Counted from the stretch's first letter, positions 12,353-23,354 are shown. The stretch is 64,000 nucleotides of DNA from Echria macrotheca (GCA_030411725.1 MU839827.1:310001-374000); one strand, 5' to 3'. Numbers and translations: made by a program. Notes: generated by a model from the sequence alone, not told the origin.

Positions 12353-12404
12353 CGGCAGCCGGCAGTCGGCAGTTCGGCAGCCGTCAGGTCCCCGTTAACT
12401 GCCG
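12353..12404. promoter_or_regulatory. Cluster of CGGCAG boxes with an inverted copy
   Basis: CGGCAG occurs at 12353, 12360, 12367 and 12375, spaced 7, 7 and 8 bp, with an inverted CTGCCG at 12399-12404. CGG half-sites are what fungal Zn2Cys6 activators bind, so this could be an operator; it could also be simple sequence expansion. It lies downstream of the nucleoside transporter and 2.2 kb upstream of the next gene. Confidence 0.3.
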
Positions 12405-13487
12405 GACCGAACCCTCACTCAAGGTACTCTATCCGCATCCGACCACAGCAGCAAAACAAAAGGTCATGATGGGGCCTCCTCCATGATCCGACGGTCGCAT
12501 GGCTCACCATGTTCGTGATCCATGAATCATGTTGTCGTGATCCATGACGCGATAAGGTCGAGATCTCAGATGCGTATTCTTTTTCCTTTGCAGTTTAGCG
12601 TGTGTGGGTTTGGATGGTTGGGGGATGGGTGGTGTGACCATGATCGACTGTGTCGTGCCCGGCCCCCCGCGGCAACCCCGCGCTTTAGTTACTGTAGAGT
12701 TTCCTGCAACTGCACGCTGCGTGTATCGATCGTCCATGATGTTTGAGATCACGACGGGTTTGATCGGGATGATGCCAAGGCGTCGAGAGGGTATGTGAAG
12801 CTTGGCTTGGCTTGGGCCTTGGGAGGTGCAGAGCTATTATGTGTCGATGTGCAGAGCTATTATGTCGACTTTTCCCTTTTTTCTGCCTCGGTTCATCTTC
12901 TGCAGACCTGGCCAGATCGCAAACTGCATATCGGGTAAGAGTGATGTTGAACTGATGAAGCTATTCCCGCTTCCCCGTGTCTGGTCTGTCCCGCGTCCTG
13001 CAGCACAGCGCGGGTCCCCGTTCCGCAATCGGCCGTTGCAACTGCTGATATGTAGGGGATCTGCTTTTGTGTGTTGAGCGGCCCCGCGGCGGCGGGAATA
13101 AGAAACCCACAACCCATGATCCACCACCCGACAAAGCCAAGGCTTGCAAGTGCCGTCGGTTATAAGGGAGTGCCGTTCGATGGGCGGGAGTGTAGTGCAT
13201 CACGCGCAGGAAACCAGGGTTGCCTTTGCCCGTGGCCCCGCCTCGTGCGGACTTTCCACTTTTGACTGTCCCGTCCAGTGCGGTTCGGGCCACTCGGCTT
13301 GCTCGGTGGGCGGGCGGGCGTTATCGCCATCGCGTCGCGGGGTTGTTCCGCACGGTTGCGATCATGGACATTATCGGAGGAGAGGGTTCATGAGGAGGGA
13401 GTCAGGGCGGGTGGGACATGGGGAGCGGGGTGGCATGTGTGTGTGTGACTGATCTACGCTGCGGTACGAGCCGGTCATGAGGGGTCC

Positions 13488-13515
13488 GGATGGTGGATGG
13501 TGGATGGTGAATGGT
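13488..13515. repeat. GGATGGT tandem repeat
   Basis: Three perfect 7-bp units (13488-13508) and a fourth with one substitution (13509-13515), in intergenic DNA. Confidence 0.8.
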
Positions 13516-14651
13516 GGATCATGGTATCTTTGTTTCGCTTGCCCTCCAAAGATATCAGACCATTGCCAGTGAGGGGCCATCTGCCCACGAGCTACGAAAT
13601 GTTGGCAGCAAAAGATTTCTCGAGTATATCAGGTTCTCACGATGACGATCGCTTTGTTTTCTTGCGCGGAGGAAAAAAAACTTAACTGCTGCCCAACGGG
13701 CCGGCGTGTTCCAGGCCATGACCCTCCAAAACTTGCCAGCAAAGCAAAAGAACAGCAGCAGCAGGTTTCGGGCGTCGCGGGGAGCCTGTCGAATGAAGGG
13801 CCGGAATTGGGGCGGAGACATTGCCAACGGCGTCATCGGGCAGGGCAGTGCTTAGTTGGCGTCGAGCATGCAAGATGCAAGCCCTGGATGGGGAGCTGTT
13901 GGACTGGCCTGCAAGTGCAAGCCCCGGGTGCCTCCGCTGTCTGCTTGCTGCTTGCTGCCCGCTGCCCGGATGTGGGGACCCCACTTTTTACCACTGCACA
14001 CCGCACAGGAGGTACCTACACTACCGTTGAGACAGAGGAAAAAAGAACCACGGATTCGAAAAGTGTAAGGGGTCACGCGGGGCAGGACTTGAAATGGGAG
14101 AGATAAGTCCTACTAGTAGCTTATTCCTTTTAGTTGTCCATGATTGGGAGATATTGGGGCTGCGTGGAAGTTGGCGTACCTGGGTAGGTAGGTACCTTGG
14201 GACCACACCAGCACCACCACCACATTCAAACCCCTGCTTGTTTCTTGACATCTGGCGGTCAGGGAAAAAAAATCATGCACCATTTTGCTTTCCTTTGTGT
14301 TGGCGTGATGAGCGAGCAAGCCCGAGTAGCAGCAAAAGCAAGGCAGGTGGAGTCATCACCTTATTACTTTTCTTTCCCTGCAGAGTTAGTGTTCCGCTGC
14401 GTCTCGACTCTTGGGTCACCATGTTGTCTCTTATTAAGTCACCATCCCTTCTCCACAGCTCCGACCACTGATCCCTTTTTCCCCCTCCCTTTGTGTTGTT
14501 GATGAGTCCGAACGAGCCGTTATTTCTCCGCTCTCCCCACAAATCTTTCTCTTAAAAAGAGCAAAGAGAGGATCTACAACTATTTTCTCGGATGCAATTT
14601 CGGTCCACCCAACTTCATACCAAGCTTTTTCACTGAAAAAAAAAGGAGGAA

Positions 14652-15413
14652 ATGTCAACGCTCGCAATGCACTCCCCGCCCTCCGGGACCGGCCCGGGTC
14701 AGACCCACCACGACTTCCTCCCCCGCAGCGGCGGTCCGCGCAGCGCACCCCTGTACGTCCGGCGCGGCACCAACCCCTTCGGCTCGGCGGGCTCGACGTC
14801 CTCGCTGAGCAGCGACGACGGTTTTGGGGACGACGAGGACGCTATTACCCCCTGTCCGCCGCAGCATCATATGCATCCGCACGTTCAGAACAGTCACGCC
14901 GAACAGCAACAGCAGCAACAACAACAAACGACACATACACGCCCGGTGTTGCAGACGAAACGACAGGGGTCGACGGATTCTTCTTCGTCATGGAGGGATA
15001 GCCAGGTCATTACCGAGTCGCATAGCGAAAACGAGAATGTCGACACCGAGACGCTCTGGCGGAGGATGCTCGCTATCCAGCGCCTATTTGGGTGCTACAA
15101 CTCTGCGCGGATGAGGGCGGCGTTGGAGATGGGTGAGGAGAGCGGGTTTATTCGTATGTATTTTTTTTGTTCCCGTTTATTTTTCGGGTCACTGTTGCGA
15201 GAGGACATTTTCTAATGGAGGACACCGATCAAAACAGCTTCCAAGACGGGCCTCGACCTCCTCAACGATAGCATCGACCAGCTCCCCGACGAATCGAGGC
15301 GGCGACTGGAGGAGTATCTGGAGCACGGGGATGAGAGGGCGATTTTGTCGACTTCGTCGTCGAGGAGGAAGAGCTGGCGGGAGAGGTTGCTTTATATGCC
15401 TGGCCTGCATTGA
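14652..15413 (+). CDS. Hypothetical protein with polyglutamine tract
   Basis: Two exons, 14652-15153 and 15238-15413, joined across a GTATGT/ACAG intron, give 225 residues. I do not recognise the family. The first half is disordered: a Pro/Gly/His-rich start, a Ser/Asp acidic patch around SSLSSDDGFGDDED, and an eight-residue glutamine run at about residues 84-91. The second half looks folded and helical: ETLWRRMLAIQRLFGCYNSARMRAALEMG, then LDLLNDSIDQLPDESRRRLEEYLEHG and a basic Ser/Arg stretch before the end MPGLH. The intron falls cleanly between helices and keeps frame, which supports a real gene. Met codons at 14652 and 14667 are both possible starts. No function can be assigned. Confidence 0.65.
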
Positions 15414-15830
15414 TTTGGCCGTCGGCGATACTTTGTCTTTGAGTTTGACCGAGTGCTATAAAACGATGAGCGACGGGGATGCGATTGTATCGGTGGATTG
15501 GATGGCTTTGTCGGCACTGGTGCTGAGGTGGACCGGGCCGGAACAGGGAACAAAGAGCGGGTATGGATATGTCGAGGGTGGGTGCCGTTTTCGGGATTCG
15601 GGAGGGGGGCCTTAGGTACACAAGGGTGGTGGGTCGGTTTGGATTTGTTCTTTTCTGGTCTGCGAGGGTTTTTGGTGTTTTGATTTGGGTCGGTTCGGTA
15701 GACTGATTATTGATACCCCTATTTTCCCCTTCTATTTACGTACCTAACTATACTTCTAAAAGCGCCTAGCTATGTATTAGCTTCCTATTCTAACTCTCGA
15801 GTCTCGACGTGGCGAGAGCAGCCAAAAGAA
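15414..15830. other. Short intergenic region before the HET gene
   Basis: About 420 bp between two genes on the same strand. An AT-rich stretch (about 15715-15790) lies before the HET reading frame. I see no other feature. Confidence 0.45.
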
Positions 15831-17672
15831 ATGGATCTAGTTGAGAACTTGTTTGCTAACGTATTTGCTTCATGCATGCCGCAACCTGCTAGAGAAATAT
15901 GCATGATACGGGGCCCATGCCCACGGCAGGCAACCGACTCGACCTTCAGGCAGCCATCAGGCTCTTGCCATTCCAAGCCTTCCACCTCAACCAGCTCCAT
16001 TCCACCAGCTGCATCAATCCCGCTACTTGAAGACGAGCGTCAGCCAGCTCAACCAGAATCCGACGCTATGCGACTCATCAACACCAAAACCCTAGAGCTG
16101 GAAGACGTCTTCGGTCAACCACCACGCTACGCCATTCTGTCGCACACGTGGGAACTCGGCGGCGAGGTTTCGTACCAGGACTTTCTCCGCCCCGAGGTGC
16201 GAGAGACAAAGTCGGGCTTCAACAAAATCAAGCTCACCTGCGACCAAGCCCGGAAAGATGGCCTCGATTACGCCTGGGTCGACACTTGCTGCATCGACAA
16301 AACTAGCAGCGCCGACCTCAGCGAGGCCATCAACTCGATGTTCAAGTGGTATCAGAAAGCTGCCGTCTGTTACGCCTACCTCGTCGACGTCCCGGGAATT
16401 GGCGACAAGCAAGATTCTGATGCCAAGTTTGCCTCGAGCAGATGGTTTACTAGAGGCTGGACACTGCAGGAGCTGATCGCGCCCGAGACCGTCAGATTCT
16501 TCAGCTTCGATTGGGTCGAGTTGGGTAACAAAGTCAGCTTGTCTGATACCTTACACAATATCACCCGGATCCGAAAATGGATCCTGCTGGGATTGGAATA
16601 CATTCAGCAAGTCAGTGTCGCAGAGCGCATGAGCTGGGCAGCACACCGCCAAACAACACGGGAGGAAGACACCGCATATTGTCTCATGGGCCTCTTCAAC
16701 GTTAACATGCCCATGCTGTACGGCGAGGGGTCCAAAGCTTTTCTTCGTCTGCAGGAAGAGATCCTCAAAGAGACCGATGACCACTCACTGTTCGCTTGGC
16801 GGGCATCCGTGGAGGCTGAGCCACTGGGTGAATTCTCCTTGCGTGGCCTCCTTGCAAACTCTCCAAGCGAGTTTTCCGCTTGCACGGGCATAGTAGCGTA
16901 CCAAAGCTCGGTCAACCAGGTCCCACTCTCCGTCACCAGCAAAGGCGTTCATCTCGATTGTTTATTCCAGGACGAAAAAATTGCCGTGATGGGTCAAGAG
17001 CAGACAAGCCTCGCAGGTCTTAACTGCCGGCGAGGTGATAATTTCCATTCCGTCATCGCGATCCAGATGATACGTCGAGAAAATCGATGGTTCAGGTCCC
17101 ATCCGCACCAGCTGTACGAGTTGCCTCCTTACGGCCACTATCGGACGGTATACGTGGCCAAATGTACGAATAACCTCCCTCGCATCCGCCTTGATACTCC
17201 GGATTTGGAGGGTGGGATTTACATCAGCAAGCTGCCAAGCGGTATGCACTTCCAAAGGGTCCATTCGGCTCTTAGATTTATCAATTTCCCTAAGCTCCGT
17301 ACGCTCACTTTCGGAAGTCGGAACCCCTTCAGAGGAATGAGCTACACAGGATCCGACTTTTGCGACATCACGCTACAGTTTGGGTGGGATTCGCTTCCTT
17401 ATGTCCTCGAAATTTTTCTCTGGCAGAGTATGCAACTACCGCCGAGAAAGTCGCAGTTTGCGTTCAGGGCATCCGTTCGGCCATTTGCCAGGGGGCAAAC
17501 TGGGTCTGCAGACCAGCCGTCGAGTCAAATCGAGACCAAGCCTGAACCGCCTTACGAAACACAAGTTCTGCAGTTTGGTCCCGAGAAGAACAGGCTAACC
17601 GTTAGCTTGAAGCCTGGTTTTGTCCAGGGCTACGACATGTTTATTCTGGAGGTCTTTCTCCACCGGTATTAA
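15831..17672 (+). CDS. HET-domain protein (heterokaryon incompatibility type)
   Basis: Single-exon frame of 613 codons. Proteins with this domain mediate self/non-self recognition and regulated cell death when unlike fungal hyphae fuse. The conserved opening MRLINTKTLELEDVFG starts at residue 80 (ATG at 16068), the usual start of HET-D/HET-E-type proteins, so the 79 residues upstream are probably leader sequence. HET blocks follow: YAILSHTW, then GLDYAWVDTCCIDKTSSADLSEAINSMFKWYQKA, then RWFTRGWTLQELIAPETVRFF. Next come RMSWAAHRQTTREEDTAYCLMGLFNVNMPMLYGEG and a long C-terminal region without recognised repeats. There are no WD40 or NACHT modules, so it is not a complete HET-E. Such genes are numerous and variable in filamentous fungi; the cognate partner is unknown. 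Confidence 0.92.
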   Translation: MDLVENLFANVFASCMPQPAREICMIRGPCPRQATDSTFRQPSGSCHSKPSTSTSSIPPAASIPLLEDERQPAQPESDAMRLINTKTLELEDVFGQPPRYAILSHTWELGGEVSYQDFLRPEVRETKSGFNKIKLTCDQARKDGLDYAWVDTCCIDKTSSADLSEAINSMFKWYQKAAVCYAYLVDVPGIGDKQDSDAKFASSRWFTRGWTLQELIAPETVRFFSFDWVELGNKVSLSDTLHNITRIRKWILLGLEYIQQVSVAERMSWAAHRQTTREEDTAYCLMGLFNVNMPMLYGEGSKAFLRLQEEILKETDDHSLFAWRASVEAEPLGEFSLRGLLANSPSEFSACTGIVAYQSSVNQVPLSVTSKGVHLDCLFQDEKIAVMGQEQTSLAGLNCRRGDNFHSVIAIQMIRRENRWFRSHPHQLYELPPYGHYRTVYVAKCTNNLPRIRLDTPDLEGGIYISKLPSGMHFQRVHSALRFINFPKLRTLTFGSRNPFRGMSYTGSDFCDITLQFGWDSLPYVLEIFLWQSMQLPPRKSQFAFRASVRPFARGQTGSADQPSSQIETKPEPPYETQVLQFGPEKNRLTVSLKPGFVQGYDMFILEVFLHRY

Positions 17673-17787
17673 TGCCTTCCTTGGGGCCATAAAATGGCAG
17701 TACTCTTGCCGAGTTGTAGTCCCCTCATAGGCTCATGAAAACAAGGTTCGTGCTTCCAATTCAACGTCCCAGCCCTCCCCTTCTTTC

Positions 17788-19234
17788 TCAAAGTGGCTTT
17801 CTTCCGTAAACAGTATGTCTAACACAGTGAATTAGAAACGACATCGAGACCCCGAGTCACTCAGAAACTTACACAACATAGTACGCCATCGACTTTGGAT
17901 CTGCCAACGTGACCCGCATTTTGTCAACCAGCGCATTCACCTCGTCCATGCTCCAGCCCATGATCTGGCCAAGAGGGAAAAGAGCAAACCCGTCGAGGCT
18001 CTGGTCAATAAACAGCCCGTTGAGCTGGCCCACACGCTTGAGCAGGGGATCCCGCGGCCAGCTGCCGATGGGCAGCTTCCACGATAGGTGCTGGATATCC
18101 ACGAACCCGGCCTCGGCCATGTAGCGCTCCATGGCGCGGTCGCGGGCAATCTTGAACGTCTTGCCGACGCGGTCGCCGGCGTCCCAGAACAGGCGGCACC
18201 ACGTCTTGAAGACGTGGTCGGCGTCGTTGGCGACGGCCGGGTTCTCGCTGCGCGTCTCGAGGTCGATCTCGCTGTTCTCGAACCAGCCGCCGGGCCGGAC
18301 GTGCGCAAAGGCCTGCGCGTACAGGCGCGGCCACGAGTCGATGCCGCCGTAGAGGTGGCGGACGTGCACCAGGTCGAAGGCGTCCTTGTCGAAGGTCCAG
18401 TCCAGCTGGGCGTCGTCGATCTGGAAGGAGCAGTTGGGCGGGACCCAGGTCGGTTGGATGGGGGAGATGTCTGTGCCGATGACCGTGGCGGAGGGGAATT
18501 CATCGGCCATGTCGCTGCGGTCGTCAGTTTTGTGATCCTATCACTGAAGGATACCTTCAACCCGTCGGGTCTTGTGGGGTGTAGAGAGAGCTTACATGGC
18601 CCAGATTCCTGTTCCGGTTCCTACATCGAGGATGTTCTACACAAGTCAGACGGGTTACACCAACAGACAAGTATCACACCTTGAGATTTTCGGCAGGAGA
18701 GCAAAAGAGCTTGTTGTCCATGAGCATGAGCATGATCTGGTGTCTTCGCCGGTTCGGTTAGCACTCTACTCAGCATAGAGGCGCAGTCCATACATAAGAT
18801 CATGGCCTTGGATCTGCTTTGCATCTGTTGGAGCCCTGGACGGGTGTTAGCACTAGATGAAGAAGAAGAGACAAGAACATAGCTAACCAGTATTCTGTCG
18901 TCTTGGAGGACTGATACGACCGTCCGTGGATCGTTCGGTATTCGTAGATGCTGGCGGCGATGGAGGTCGCCGAGTCGTGGAGACTGGATTTGTATCAGCT
19001 CGGATCTCTCTGCCTTTTTGTCTTTATAGGATGCTGGTAAGGGCGAAGGTCATGAGGTTACTGTACCTGCTCGATTCTGCATCGTCGTCTTTCGGGAGAT
19101 TCCCGACTACGCTGGGGTCCTTTTGTCGCGGAGTGTAAACAGTCAGCTTCTCTCCTGACTTTTTTGTCCACGTTAGGCAATCAAGAGCGAGGAAGACCTA
19201 CGAATTCAATCGCCTCTGTATTGGAAGTTGACAT
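17788..19234 (-). CDS. LaeA-like SAM-dependent methyltransferase, eight exons
   Basis: Class I methyltransferase of the LaeA/TAM type. Exons read on the minus strand: 19234-19198, 19154-19067, 18983-18888, 18835-18794, 18743-18680, 18636-18596, 18514-17873 and 17818-17788, giving 346 residues. Motif I ILDVGTGTGIWA starts at about residue 111 and is followed by DMADEFPSATVIGTDISPIQP. It is preceded by SIYEYRTIHGRSY and DLIHQIMLMLMDNKLF and followed by FDLVHVRHLYGGI and VRPGGWFENSEI, all LaeA-family landmarks. The C-terminus VYGRKPL is encoded by a 31-nt last exon. The first intron is ambiguous: donor GTCTTC with acceptor CAG, or donor GTAGGT with acceptor GAGAG, change two to three residues. 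LaeA itself is a velvet-complex regulator; this is probably one of the many paralogues, so no symbol is given. Confidence 0.88.
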
Positions 19235-20106
19235 TTTTGAATATCTTGCTCTGAATATTCCCTAACACACGGCAAAAAGGTCCCAAAAAATAAGAGTTGG
19301 AAACGGAATCTAGAAAAGACCACCGAGTGAGCGAGCGGGGTTTATCATTAACGTGTCCCTCAGGAATTACCTTATGTACTTATGTACGATTAGTTATCAG
19401 TCTGTCAGAAGAACCCTTTTCACCCCCTCCCTCCCTGTCTGACCAGTGACGGGGATGCAAAGAGTCCTTTCCTGTCTTGGCGCCGTACGAAAAACCTTTT
19501 CCCCCTCCCCCTCGCTAACTAAAGAGGTTACCTATGGTTGGTTGTGAATACGAAGCTGGGACTAGTTCTGGTTTTAGACAAGATCCGTACATAACTACGT
19601 ACGATAATTTTCGAAAGGGAAAGAAAGAGAGAGAGAACCTTGCATTAGTTCAGAGCGATGGTCGGTCCAGAGAGGGGAGGGGGGACTGCAGAAGACGGGG
19701 GAGTGATAGGTAGGATGGAGAAAGAAGAGTGGGTACTGGACTGGTACCGGTACTGGACTGGTGTGATGGAAACGGGACGGGGCGATGTCGGTCAAGAACT
19801 GCTGTGGGGACGGACGGCTTGGTTTGTGCTTGTGTTGACTTATGGTAGCTACTTTATGTCAACCTCGACCGGTTATCAACTACCAGAGAAATACATTCTC
19901 GGCGGTCCTGAGTTTTAACATCTCATCCCACAAAATCACCAGCACATCACAGAAAACCACAACTCATCTTATAATATTTTTATTATAGGCTGGCCCGTCG
20001 CTCCCTGCACTAGGCTTGCAACGGATTCCCAACCGGGTATCAAGTTATTTTTTTCCCTTTGTACAAAAAAAGCCAAAATGCAATATTTTGATTGTCCCAC
20101 CCACTC
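19235..20106. other. Intergenic region upstream of the LaeA-like gene
   Basis: About 870 bp between two minus-strand genes. It holds CT-rich runs (around 19425-19510), expected for a fungal promoter, and AT-rich sequence near 19960-20080 that is probably the 3' UTR of the next gene. I see no gene. Confidence 0.45.
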
Positions 20107-21231
20107 TCACAACTCCGATCCCCATGATGACCCGATATCCTCGACAAAAGAGTCCCCCAGCCCGCCGGTGCCGGCATACCCCCGCATCGTCCGGCAGTCG
20201 AGATAATTATTCTCGATAAACGGCGTCGCCACCTGCACGCCGTACACGCCCGTCCACTCCTTCTCTACTCCTTCGTACGGAAACGCATTGGCGCGGACGC
20301 GCCCCCTCACAACACGCGGGGCGAAGTCGCCGACCGACATGGACGTGTTGAACCACCGAATCATGTTGTCGCACGTCGACGCGTTCGCAAACGTCGGCTG
20401 GTTCGTGATGTTCTTGAAGAGGTCGAGCGGGTACGGATTCAGCTCGATATCGCGCAGGGCGGCCATCTCCACCTCGACGAACTCGTCTGAGCTCAGGCTC
20501 TTTCCTTTGAAGAAAGAATTCCCGTTGGGCAGCGCGCGGTACGCGTCGCAGGTCGGTTCCCATTCGGCTGGCGACACGACGGTCCCGTAGTCCCGCGAGC
20601 CCTGGAGGGCAATCATGTGGTCGGCCGTGATGAGCTGGTGCGGCGCCCAGCGGAAGGACGAATAGCCATCTCCTAACAAATCCAAAAAGGGAAACTCGAA
20701 GCCGACCCGCTGCAGGAACATGTTAGCACATTTTGTCACCAGACGCCGTCTTGAAGGAACCCGTACCGAGAAGTCATCAATCGTGATGCCGTAGGCGCGG
20801 AACTGCACGTCGTGGTCGTGGGCCGCCTGGACCATGACGGGGTACATGTCCTCGGGAAAATCGGGCAGGAGGGCGCGGTATGCCTTCTCGAGAATGCCGT
20901 ACTGTGCCGGAATTAGGCGGCGGGCGGTCGCTAACGGGATAGGAATGATCGCCAGCGTGGCATTAAGCACCCCCGTGGCATTGTTTGGGAACCGCTCGGC
21001 CAGCGGGTTCGGCTGGTCGTGCGACACACACGCGAGCGGCTCTTGTCTCGTAGACTCGCCGCGGTTGAGCAGGGCCGACGAGAGGACAAGCAGGACGACG
21101 GCCGAGATGTGCAGCCACGAGAGCTGGAAGGGCATCTTCTTGGATGACGGCCGCCTCGGGCTGGAAAAGGCCCAGCGAGTACCCAGCTCTGTGGCAGTGT
21201 CGGAGGGAAAACGCGGCATTCTGAGAGGCAT
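20107..21231 (-). CDS. Membrane-anchored acetoacetate-decarboxylase-like protein
   Basis: Two exons, 21231-20767 and 20709-20107, split by a 57-nt in-frame intron, give 355 residues. An N-terminal hydrophobic helix (WLHISAVVLLVLSSALL) follows a basic stretch, so the protein is probably a type II membrane protein or is secreted. N-glycosylation sequons (NNATG, NATL, NITN, NTSM) fit a lumenal body. The segments AIIPIPLATARRLIPAQYGI, DLLGDGYSSFRWAPHQLI and CDNMIRWFNTSMS resemble an uncharacterised fungal family that, as far as I recall, is grouped with the acetoacetate-decarboxylase-like fold. I cannot point with certainty to the catalytic lysine, so decarboxylase activity is not claimed. Alternative starts are an upstream non-ATG extension to 21342 and an internal Met (MPFQLSWL) just before the hydrophobic helix. 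Confidence 0.72.
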   Translation of the reverse strand: MPLRMPRFPSDTATELGTRWAFSSPRRPSSKKMPFQLSWLHISAVVLLVLSSALLNRGESTRQEPLACVSHDQPNPLAERFPNNATGVLNATLAIIPIPLATARRLIPAQYGILEKAYRALLPDFPEDMYPVMVQAAHDHDVQFRAYGITIDDFSVRVPSRRRLVTKCANMFLQRVGFEFPFLDLLGDGYSSFRWAPHQLITADHMIALQGSRDYGTVVSPAEWEPTCDAYRALPNGNSFFKGKSLSSDEFVEVEMAALRDIELNPYPLDLFKNITNQPTFANASTCDNMIRWFNTSMSVGDFAPRVVRGRVRANAFPYEGVEKEWTGVYGVQVATPFIENNYLDCRTMRGYAGTGGLGDSFVEDIGSSWGSEL

Positions 21232-23354
21232 GCCGGGCAGGAGGAGGTGGGGGTATGTGTGTGTGAGAAAGGGGGAGGTGGATGGAGGGGGCGGACTCGA
21301 GAGAGAGAGGAAACCCGCTTGCCACCACACACTCCTTGACAAACAATTCTAGAAAGGAAAACAAGAGGATAAGAAAAACATGAGCAAAGGGCGGAGGAGA
21401 AGGGAGAAAAGAAAAGGAGAAAAAGAAAAAGAAAAGACACAAAGGATCGCAGACAGAAATCGCAGAGCGCGACAGAGGGTTTTGATGGGATACCAGGGAT
21501 TGGCGGCCAGACAGAGACGGTCCGGGATCTGTAACACTTGTGACATTCCGACGGGTCCAGGGTCAGCCAAACGGCTGCCAGGCTTGCCGTGGCCTCGAGG
21601 CAGCGGCGCGAGTTTCGGATTGGCTGGGTGCGAGACCAGCTCCTCCATGTGGCCCAAGCTCCCAAGGGGCAGTCAGAGGCCAGAGTTGCAGAAGGAAGGA
21701 GCGGGTGCGGCGCCAGAGCGATCCGGAGCAAAACAGACGAAAGGATGTTGACGGCTTCTCTGGCGCCGGCGGATGCGGGGGATGTGGACTTTCACCCACG
21801 AGACCGGATGCCAACCGCGAAGAGGCGCGGAACCCCGTGTATCCGGCACTGGTGGGATGACGAGCGTAACTAGTTTGCAGCTTTGCCAGTTGGCCACGGG
21901 CGTCTGCAGGTGCCGGTCTGCTGCTCGCTGCCAGAATCCGGAATTTCCATCACCGGGAAGTCTGGCTTCCGGTGCACGTGTGGTCCTCAGCTGCCCATCT
22001 GGGCCATCTAGACCACAAGCTCATCTCGGAAGAAAAGACAAGAGCGAGCGGGCCCGTCATGTCCCGTTCCCGTGGATGTGCAGATGTTTCCTCGGATGTT
22101 TCTGGGCCACGAGGACTGATGGTGGCTCCGATGAATAACAGTCGGGCCATCTCGCATCAGTAAACGGCGGCGGGCGGCGGGATGGCGTCCTAGATAAAGA
22201 TTTTCGGGTTCGCAGTTGCCTGGCGCCCTCGTCGCTTCCTGTCAGCCGCCCCGCAGTGGCAGGCGGTAAAGTTCGGCAGAACCCCCCCAATCGGGTGCCA
22301 ACTGGCGCTTGTCTTTCGCCATCGCGAACCCATTTCTGGCCCCGATCAATCAATCGGCAACTATTTCGTACTACACACTCCACGTCCTCGCCATGATGCG
22401 TCGCCGAGAGAGCTCGAATATGCCCATCACCGACGACGACCCCGATCACCACAGGCGATCGCACGGGGGGCGGCGCTAGCCGACAGCCCGTTCCAGGAGG
22501 TGTGTTGGAAATGTTTCAGGGCAAACCGCGCTTCCATTTTTACGCACCCCCGACCCCGCCAAGCCATCAACGCGCTTCATGACTTTGTCGACACGTTGTC
22601 GCCCGATGCACCCTGGTGACATCAACTTAAGGTTATGGCAACATTGGGCCATAAGGCTGATAGCTCGAAAAGCTCCTTGCAGACTGCAATGTCTTATTCA
22701 GCAACCGCATGCCGACTGCCATGCCAAGACCCTGGACGCACCTGACTCAGAACTCTGTCTGCTACAACCCTAACCCGCCGAGCCCGAGCAATCAGCGAGG
22801 ACGGCGAGCATCGCCGGGCTCTCGGTCCTCGACTCCGACTGGCCGGCTCCGAAAGGAATATGTAGGGTTTCTGGAAACCTGTCGACGGACGAAAAGGTCT
22901 TAGTCAGAGGCGATCTGCCGCCGAGAACAGATTAGCGTTATGTCAGCCAGCGCCGACACGGGCTTATTAAAACTTGTTAGCGAATCCCTTTTCTGTCCAT
23001 GTTCGCGACGATGGAGGGCTGCCTAGATTTTGGTGTTGAGACCCCGGGAATGCGCATGCGAACCCATGAGTCTCTGGGTCTGGGACCTCAACAACAAAAC
23101 GAGTAAAAGGATCCACCACATCTCCCAGCTATCTGGCGCATCACCATCGGCGACAATCAGCCAACCAGCGCGCCCGTCAACCATCCGCTCCGCATTTCTC
23201 CACCGCCGGTCCCCTACACGCGCCCAGGGGCTATCGGGCTGGAGCCATATTATTACTACGTCGTCTCCCGGTCCCGTCCCGTATACGACGGATATCGAGC
23301 CCCGACTTTTGTGACTGGCTTTTTCAAGCGTCCGCACTTGTCCTGTCTTTCAAC
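21232..23354. other. 2.1-kb divergent intergenic region
   Basis: Shared upstream region of the ADC-like gene (minus) and the bZIP gene (plus). Purine-rich sequence near 21360-21440 is the 5' leader of the former. Short open frames on both strands show no family signature. I see no RNA gene. Confidence 0.5.

Larger units (their letters stand above)
11981..14651. other. 2.7-kb intergenic region with several short repeats
   Basis: No gene recognised. It holds a cluster of CGGCAG boxes (12353-12404), a 13-bp direct repeat TCGTGATCCATGA at 12513-12525 and 12535-12547, and a GGATGGT tandem run (13488-13515). A CT-rich leader lies immediately before the start at 14652. All open frames are short and lack family signatures. 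Confidence 0.5.

Noticed and set aside
18744..18769. 26-nt alternative intron (donor GTAGAG) in the LaeA-like gene
   Set aside because: Too short for a fungal spliceosomal intron; the 50-nt choice with donor GTATGG restores the family segment DLIHQ.
20710..20766. 19 extra residues if the ADC-like intron is read through
   Set aside because: The 57-nt segment has a GTACGG donor, GCTAAC branch and CTGCAG acceptor and interrupts a conserved block; it is an in-frame intron.
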